A stretch of DNA of 18,164 bases from CAYGDT01 sp964348745. GTDB taxonomy: Bacteria > Patescibacteriota > Gracilibacteria > Peribacterales > Peribacteraceae. The translations under genes were made by a program, and so were the position numbers. Positions 12,659-18,164 of this stretch are shown here, piece after piece (positions within the stretch are counted from its first letter, which is position 1; each line of letters begins with the position of its first letter). The stretch spans positions 1 to 18,164 of the forward strand of contig CAYGDT010000022.1 in the NCBI GenBank assembly GCA_964348745.1, given 5' to 3'. The notes beneath the pieces were generated by a model that was not told where the DNA came from, ran no database searches, and saw nothing but the letters and a program-made list of their open reading frames with translations.

Positions 12659-14875
12659 ATGCGTCTCGTTCAGGTCGCCAAGGCTCTCGGCATGACCGGT
12701 CAACAGCTTCGTAAGGAGCTTTTAAATGTCGATTTCGGCGTGAAGCCGACCGATCGTGAAATCCCCGATAACCTTGCGCAAGGGATCGTGCGGTTCGTTG
12801 CAAGACGTCACGGGCTTACGGTCGATATGGATGCACTCTTCGGCAGCCTGCCTCCGGAGGAAGAGCAGACGGCGGGTCGCGAAGAAGATGAGGAGCCGCA
12901 AGAGCAGGCAACAGAGCTGAAAGAGACGGGCGTACAGAAAACGGAAGTCAATGTTCTGCGAAAACTCACACTGGAAGGCGTTCCGCAGAAGGCGATCGAT
13001 GCGCAGACGAAAGCTCTCAGTAAGGCTCCGAAAAAAAAGCATAAACCGGATATGGAAAGCGGTCCGAAGGTAGCCGCTACCACACACCAGCAGCAGATCA
13101 AAAAGAAAGAGGGAGTCGTGCTGCTTCCTGACCTGATTACAGTGAAGGAATTCGCGGAGAAAACCGGAGTGCAGATCCCCAAGGTCATCGCGATGCTCAT
13201 GAGCAATGGTGTTATGGCAACCATTACGCAGAATATCGACTACGATACGGCGGCGATCGTCGCTGCGGAACTCGGCGTAACCGTACAAAAGGAGGAAGCT
13301 GTTGCCAGCGCGACGGCTCTCATGAGTCGTAACCTCGAGGAGCTGACGAAAGACGAGCCGGAGAACCTTTCCCCGCGGCCGCCGGTCGTTGCAGTCATGG
13401 GGCACGTTGACCATGGAAAAACCTCCATTCTCGATGCCATCCGCAATACCGACGTGGTCAAAGGAGAGGCAGGAGGCATCACGCAGCATATTGGTGCGTA
13501 TCAAATTGAGTATCAGGATTCAACCGGATCCGAAATGCACAAAATTACCTTCATCGATACGCCCGGTCATGAGGCGTTCACTGCCATGCGCGCGCGCGGA
13601 GCGCAGGCGACGGACATCGTCGTTCTTGTTGTTGCTGCGGATGAAGGCGTGAAACTTACGACGGTCGAAGCGATCGACCACGCGAAGGATGCCAATGTGC
13701 CGATCATCGTTGCTATCAATAAAATGGACAAGCCGGGCGCGGACCCTGAGCGTGTCAAAGGAGAGCTTGCCGGTTACGGATTGCAGCCTACCGATTGGGG
13801 TGGGTCCACTCCGACGATTCTCTGCAGCGCCAAGACCAAGAAGGGGATCAATGAAATACTGGATACGGTCGTGTTGATGGGGCAGGAACGCAATCTGCGT
13901 GCAAACTTTAATCGTGCCGGTATTGCGACTGTGGTGGAGAGCCATCTTGATCAGTCGCTCGGCGCCCTTGCCACGGTTATCGTCAATACGGGGACACTCT
14001 ACGTGGGCGATGCTTTTGTGTGTGGCAGCGTTTCGGGGAAGGTGCGCACGATGATGGATGTGCACGGTGTAAAACTTGATATCGTCGGACCATCCGGTGC
14101 CGTGCGCATTTCGGGGTTGTCCGAAGTCGCGCAGGTGGGCGACATCCTGCAGGTTGTCCCGACCGAGCAACAGGCGAAGGCGCTTTCCGAAGCGGTTCGG
14201 AGCGACAGCGCACTGCGCAAGAAGCGCAGTTTCGCCGATCTTGTTTCCCGTCTTTCGGAAGGAAAACTCAAGCAGCTCAAAGTCGTTTTAAAAGCCGACG
14301 CGCAGGGATCGATGGATGCCATACGCGACGCGCTCAACAAGAAGACCACGGAACTCGTTACGGTCAAAGTCATCCACGCTGCCATAGGATCCGTCACCGA
14401 AACCGATGTTATGATGGCGTCGGCCAGCGATGGTATCGTGATTGCATTTCACGCACCCGTGCCGTCGTCGAGTATGCGAGCCGCAGATCGCGAGGGAGTG
14501 AAAGTGCAGGAGTATGACGTCATCTATGCATTGCTCGATGACATCGACGGACTTCTGAAAGGTCTTGTGGAACCGGAAATTGGCGAAAGAGTTCTCGGTC
14601 ATTTGACGATTAAGGGAGTCTTTATGACCAAGAAGACAGAGCAGGTCGTCGGTGGAACGGTCCTTGATGGAACCATCAAGCGTTTACCGTATCGACTGCT
14701 TCGCAATGGCGTGGAAGCGGGTACGGGAAAGATCACCTCCTTGCGTCATGCAGAAAAGGACATCCGCGAGGCAAAGGAGGGGACGGATTGCGGTCTGCGT
14801 ACCGAGGGTACTATCTTGATTCAGGAGGGTGATGTCCTTGAGGTGTATCTGAAGGAACTGAAGAAGAAGGTATAA
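12659..14875 (+). CDS. infB: Translation initiation factor IF-2
   Basis: IF-2 is the GTPase that brings initiator tRNA to the 30S subunit and promotes subunit joining. The 738-residue product starts with an IF2_N-like module (LVQVAKALGMTGQQLRKEL), then a charged linker (about 65-150) and a second IF2_N module (PDLITVKEFAEKTG...). The G domain follows: GHVDHGKT 248-255, GGITQHIG 272-279, DTPGH 300-304, NKMD 354-357 and SAK 390-392. The C-terminal beta-barrel and C1/C2 domains complete it. I chose ATG 12659. The frame is open back to 12554, but the extra Cys/Phe-rich residues do not fit the family. TACACT at 12628-12633 may be a weak -10. Its TAA is immediately followed by the stop of the minus-strand gene. 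nusA, rbfA and truB are not adjacent. Confidence 0.97.
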   Translation: MRLVQVAKALGMTGQQLRKELLNVDFGVKPTDREIPDNLAQGIVRFVARRHGLTVDMDALFGSLPPEEEQTAGREEDEEPQEQATELKETGVQKTEVNVLRKLTLEGVPQKAIDAQTKALSKAPKKKHKPDMESGPKVAATTHQQQIKKKEGVVLLPDLITVKEFAEKTGVQIPKVIAMLMSNGVMATITQNIDYDTAAIVAAELGVTVQKEEAVASATALMSRNLEELTKDEPENLSPRPPVVAVMGHVDHGKTSILDAIRNTDVVKGEAGGITQHIGAYQIEYQDSTGSEMHKITFIDTPGHEAFTAMRARGAQATDIVVLVVAADEGVKLTTVEAIDHAKDANVPIIVAINKMDKPGADPERVKGELAGYGLQPTDWGGSTPTILCSAKTKKGINEILDTVVLMGQERNLRANFNRAGIATVVESHLDQSLGALATVIVNTGTLYVGDAFVCGSVSGKVRTMMDVHGVKLDIVGPSGAVRISGLSEVAQVGDILQVVPTEQQAKALSEAVRSDSALRKKRSFADLVSRLSEGKLKQLKVVLKADAQGSMDAIRDALNKKTTELVTVKVIHAAIGSVTETDVMMASASDGIVIAFHAPVPSSSMRAADREGVKVQEYDVIYALLDDIDGLLKGLVEPEIGERVLGHLTIKGVFMTKKTEQVVGGTVLDGTIKRLPYRLLRNGVEAGTGKITSLRHAEKDIREAKEGTDCGLRTEGTILIQEGDVLEVYLKELKKKV

Positions 14876-16270
14876 TCAAGGATGCACTTCTTCGTCTGGA
14901 GCCGGCGTCTTCACCTCATCGGAGCTCTTCACATGCGTTGGCGTTCTCGTGAGGCTTGCAAGTTCCTCGCGCGCCGTACCTCCACTTTCGAAGTTTGCTT
15001 TTGCAAAATCAAGCGTTGCCTGTTTTCCTTCCGGTGATCTTTCGGCGGTACGCAGTCCGTTGAGCAGTGTCTGGTGACTGCCGGGGAGTCCTACGAAGAG
15101 TTCTGCTATATCCGCGTCAATCTTCCGAGCGGGGTCGCTTTTCAGCTCATACTTCTTTTCTGCGGCATTCCATACTTTCTTCTTTGGATCCGTCAGACGA
15201 TGCAGCTCTTCCCGTGGAATTCCCGTTTTTGCGTAGGATTCCAGTATCGACATCAGGTGATTGTAGCGGACGGAGTTACGAGAGAGCGTCATGAGTTTCT
15301 TGATCTCTGTTGGTGATAAGCGTTTTGTCACGTCGCTGAATTCCTTGCTCCCAAGAAAATTGAACTTGGAACCCGTTTGCGTGAGAAACAATACTACGCC
15401 GAGCAGAATCAGTGTTGCGAAGGAAAATGTCTTGCCGCGGATATCTTTGATCGCCCAAAGAGTCGCGAGCGCCCCTACGGCAAGAAGCAGGGCGAACTTT
15501 CCCGCGCCCTTAATTGCATCGGGGTCGCGGCAATATGTTTCTAGCGTCTTTTGGTCGGTCAGTACACTTGGAGTGTTGTGAAGAAATTCGGATTCCCTCT
15601 TGCGGTTACTGAGCATGACGATGTCTGTGAGTGCGTTCGCGTAGCCCTCAAAATATTGCAGTCTCTTGTCGGGAACATCCGGCCCGATGCGTTTGTCATC
15701 GTGCAGCCAGCGCAGGTCTTTCTCCAATTGCCACCGAGAGACTTTCAGCACGTTGTCTGCGTCGTATTCCAAGTATGCATCTTCTCTACCTCCCCTATAA
15801 AATTGATCTCGTGCGCTCACCGTTCTTCGCAATCGTTCCTGAATTTTCTGCATCATCGCCCGTTCATCACCGTTATTGTCGGTGTAGAGTCGGCCTCTGA
15901 TATAGATATGCGCCTCTCCCTGTCCTTTCGGAAGCAATACGACGCCCCGTGCATTAGAGGCAAGTTCGCCCAAACGCTCTCCGGAGGCAATCTCCTGCAC
16001 AGCCGCAACCATTGCTTCGCTGCTCAGCGGCGTTTCACCGATCGCACGCAGGTGTTCCCCGACTGATGCATTGCGTTCATTCTGGAGGGCTGCGCCGAGA
16101 GGCTCGGCAGTCCGTGCATCCGCTGCGGGACGCTCGTAGGCTTCTACTGCATTCAGCGGATGGATCGCTTCGTCGAATCGTACCCCAAGCTCTGCAAGCT
16201 CAACTTCGCCCCGTGCGACATCGATGTCGCCGGTAGTAGGTACCTCATCTGGTGGGGAATCGATTGGCAT
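14876..16270 (-). CDS. Hypothetical two-helix membrane protein, partner of the upstream TrbL/VirB6-like gene
   Basis: No family is recognised. The 464-residue protein has a long acidic/polar N-terminal region (1-250), with helical charged stretches and a short beta-like segment RGVVLLPKGQGEAHIYIRG (108-126). Two adjacent transmembrane helices (about 257-276 and 282-299) follow, then a soluble, helical C-terminal half (300-464) with many Lys/Glu. The two-helix hairpin implies that both large domains are on the same side, probably the cytoplasm. It starts 39 bases after the stop of the upstream 585-residue membrane protein on the same strand, so they are likely one operon and may act together. 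No Shine-Dalgarno precedes the ATG. Its TGA abuts the infB stop with no spacer. Confidence 0.72.
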   Translation of the reverse strand: MPIDSPPDEVPTTGDIDVARGEVELAELGVRFDEAIHPLNAVEAYERPAADARTAEPLGAALQNERNASVGEHLRAIGETPLSSEAMVAAVQEIASGERLGELASNARGVVLLPKGQGEAHIYIRGRLYTDNNGDERAMMQKIQERLRRTVSARDQFYRGGREDAYLEYDADNVLKVSRWQLEKDLRWLHDDKRIGPDVPDKRLQYFEGYANALTDIVMLSNRKRESEFLHNTPSVLTDQKTLETYCRDPDAIKGAGKFALLLAVGALATLWAIKDIRGKTFSFATLILLGVVLFLTQTGSKFNFLGSKEFSDVTKRLSPTEIKKLMTLSRNSVRYNHLMSILESYAKTGIPREELHRLTDPKKKVWNAAEKKYELKSDPARKIDADIAELFVGLPGSHQTLLNGLRTAERSPEGKQATLDFAKANFESGGTAREELASLTRTPTHVKSSDEVKTPAPDEEVHP

Positions 16271-16309
16271 GCATGGGTGTGGGTGTCAGCGACAATCAGG
16301 TCAATCTCA

Positions 16310-18067
16310 TCAGTCAAAACCTTTTGCCGTCTCAACAATTAACTTCATTTCATCGGTACCTTCGCGCATTTTATTAATGATGTCATCGACGGTAATTTTC
16401 GTCGGATCAATCCCGTTTTCTTTCAGAGCTTTGTGTAGATCGCTCGTATCGTCGCCTCTTGCAGTTTCAATTGCTAACTTCAGAGCCCTGGTATCGCTTC
16501 CGGCGGCTAACGCTCCTCCTATGTCGCGCAAGGCGTCAACTGTCTTATGGCTTCCATCTTTTACGACCTCTTCAAGTTTGTCAGTATCTGTCCTCGCTCC
16601 TCCCTCGATTCCCATTCCAGCCCCAAGCGATTCCAACGGGCCATCGCCTGCGCTCAATTTGGATTGAATCCTACGTATGGAATCATCGATACCGAGAACC
16701 GATTTTGCTCCAGCCGCAGTCGGGATAATCGGCACCGAGAGTGGCAACTTGAGCGCAACTTTGCCGACCGATTCTCCAAAGCTCTTGATGCCTGCTGTCA
16801 CGTTTGTATAGATATCGTCGATCTTCAGTGCCGCCCAGAACCCCGTCCAAATAATGAAGAATCCTATGAGGAGCATCAACATTCCCCAGAGGGTGTTTAC
16901 TCCACTGACAAACATTCCCGTCGGTGCGCAGAGCGGTCCCAGTGCTCCTGCACCTACAGCGCCGAAGTTCGGGCAGGGGGAGCTTGCAAGCTGGCTGAGA
17001 ATGAGAAACCCTGCGGCGAACGGTACGGCGACCGCTGCCGGCAGGAATGCCGCTTTCACGTAGTGTGAAAAAATCTTCATCGTATCAAACTGTCCCATTT
17101 TGTCTCCCATAACAAACCCCAGAAACATAAACGGCATAAAGGCGATCGTCACCCACATGATCGGGATCCGGATCAGGAAGACGACCAGCATCGCAAGCAG
17201 CGGCAAAAAGAGCATGGTTACCAGTGCCAAAATCAAGATGATATGGACGAGGAATGAGAGATACTTCGGTAGCAGGTCGATGTCAGTCCCTGCTGCGTCG
17301 GGCGTGGAATCGGGTGCGATGACGCGCGCCAGCAGCGGCAGTCGCCCGTAGTTGATCACAAGGCCGTTGAGCATGCCGTATGCGGTGTTTGTTCCCGTAT
17401 CCCAATCTTCCCACTTGAAACACACAATGCTGAGCGTTGTGTCGTACCCCGCCGGAGGAGGATTGCAGGCATCGAAGTATTTGACGTCCGTGATCACTTT
17501 GCACTTTTCCGCCGGCTTTGTATCCGTTGCGGGCAACATGCATTCGACAATGCCGCCGTTCACGCCCGCAGGCAGCTGGTAGATGGTAGCAGTGAGCACG
17601 TTTGCGACGTCCAGAATGACGCGCGGGAAAAACCACGAAAAGTTTACGAGAATGACGGCGAGAATGAATTTCTTGAATTTCTGCTGTACGACTTCCTTGT
17701 TTCCCGTGACAACCGTGAAGATACCCGCTGCAATCAACATAAATGCGAAGATCACATTCATGATGTCTCTGGAGTACATCCAGATGTTGCGTAGCCCCTG
17801 CGTTTTGTTGATCTCAAGGATGAAGAGGGGATCAAGCAGAAACTGCAGGAAATGAAAAATTATAAATGCGACCGTCTGCATGGAGACGATGAGCGTCGCA
17901 GCGAGTTTACCAGTTGTTGTAAAGATATTATCCTTCGGTACACCTCCTCCTAACCCTTGAGCAGCTGCTGACTGCAGGAACAACACATCGGCTCCATTGT
18001 GTGCAACAATACCGACTATCGCTGCCAGACAGAGGATCCCGAGAAGAGTTTTTTTGTTTGAAGGCAT
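16310..18067 (-). CDS. Polytopic membrane protein resembling TrbL/VirB6-type secretion components
   Basis: From ATG 18067 the product is 585 residues. The N-terminus looks like a signal sequence (MPSNKKTLLG, hydrophobic core, AAAQ near 34-37). Hydrophobic helices follow at about 54-85, 102-121, 134-160, 268-298, 300-320, 337-360 and 390-413. The loop 166-240 is probably external and has four cysteines (C176, C189, C201, C216), while C365 and C380 form another possible pair. The tail 420-585 is soluble, Gly/Ala-rich then charged and helical. A conserved-looking LVNFSWFFPRVILDVANVL segment and the overall plan recall the VirB6/TrbL-like proteins near VirB4 ATPases in CPR genomes. No VirB4 is in this window, so the call is tentative. 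The promoter 7 bases upstream selects this start over the in-frame ATG at 18094. Confidence 0.62.
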   Translation of the reverse strand: MPSNKKTLLGILCLAAIVGIVAHNGADVLFLQSAAAQGLGGGVPKDNIFTTTGKLAATLIVSMQTVAFIIFHFLQFLLDPLFILEINKTQGLRNIWMYSRDIMNVIFAFMLIAAGIFTVVTGNKEVVQQKFKKFILAVILVNFSWFFPRVILDVANVLTATIYQLPAGVNGGIVECMLPATDTKPAEKCKVITDVKYFDACNPPPAGYDTTLSIVCFKWEDWDTGTNTAYGMLNGLVINYGRLPLLARVIAPDSTPDAAGTDIDLLPKYLSFLVHIILILALVTMLFLPLLAMLVVFLIRIPIMWVTIAFMPFMFLGFVMGDKMGQFDTMKIFSHYVKAAFLPAAVAVPFAAGFLILSQLASSPCPNFGAVGAGALGPLCAPTGMFVSGVNTLWGMLMLLIGFFIIWTGFWAALKIDDIYTNVTAGIKSFGESVGKVALKLPLSVPIIPTAAGAKSVLGIDDSIRRIQSKLSAGDGPLESLGAGMGIEGGARTDTDKLEEVVKDGSHKTVDALRDIGGALAAGSDTRALKLAIETARGDDTSDLHKALKENGIDPTKITVDDIINKMREGTDEMKLIVETAKGFD

Positions 18068-18074
18068 TCCTATT

Positions 18075-18103
18075 ATTTTACCAAATTTTCGCAAATTTTA
18101 CAA
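18075..18103 (-). promoter_or_regulatory. Promoter of the TrbL/VirB6-like operon
   Basis: On the minus strand TTGTAA (18098-18103), a 17-base spacer and TAAAAT (18075-18080, 5 of 6) lie 7 bases before ATG 18067. The ATG at 18094 falls inside the promoter spacer, so it cannot be the start. Bases 18104-18164 show no further feature. Confidence 0.65.
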
Positions 18104-18164
18104 TGGATAGAGCAATCTATTCATAGTTTCACACTGGTAAGTTCACCGACACACACCTGAGTAC

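Noticed and set aside
1..18164. CRISPR array, rRNA genes, riboswitches or a replication origin near dnaA
   Set aside because: No regularly spaced repeats, rRNA sequence, recognisable aptamer or DnaA-box cluster was seen. The true upstream side of dnaA is outside the window.

Overview
The window reads as chromosomal DNA of a Candidate Phyla Radiation (Patescibacteria) bacterium. A Peribacteria-like lineage is my best guess, held with low confidence. The reasons are: a threonyl-tRNA synthetase without its usual N-terminal TGS domain; many small multi-pass membrane proteins of unknown function; a very Cys-rich protein of a type I associate with CPR genomes; and almost no Shine-Dalgarno sequences. 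Instead, several genes have a -10 box 6-9 bases before the start codon, which implies leaderless mRNAs. UGA is used as a stop (for example at the end of corA), so this is not the recoded Gracilibacteria code.

Layout. Bases 1-5979 are all on the plus strand: the end of dnaA, thrS, a degenerate Lgt-like membrane protein, two small membrane proteins, a CorA-type Mg2+ channel and a six-helix membrane protein with a Ser-rich domain and an LPxTG-like tail. Bases 6003-8639 hold a divergent pair: a winged-helix regulator (minus) and a 42-cysteine protein (plus). The region between them carries two matching inverted repeats exactly 40 bp apart. A terminator-like hairpin separates this pair from enolase (8757-10025) and a tRNA-Pro(GGG). 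Bases 10158-11194 look accessory: a copied piece of the tRNA 3' end, a hairpin-forming repeat, an orphan minus-strand ORF and a palindrome. Bases 11195-14875 hold a DHH/DHHA1 phosphoesterase and infB. From 14876 to the end two minus-strand membrane proteins form a likely operon, the first resembling TrbL/VirB6-type transport components.

How the genes work together. Housekeeping genes for replication initiation, translation and glycolysis are interleaved with envelope genes. The part most like an undescribed system is 6003-8639: a regulator with an unrecognised C-terminal domain, probable operators over both divergent promoters, and a Cys-rich protein whose two ends carry copies of the same putative zinc module with identical cysteine spacing. 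No CRISPR array, insertion sequence or rRNA is visible, and no gene-free stretch exceeds 300 bases.
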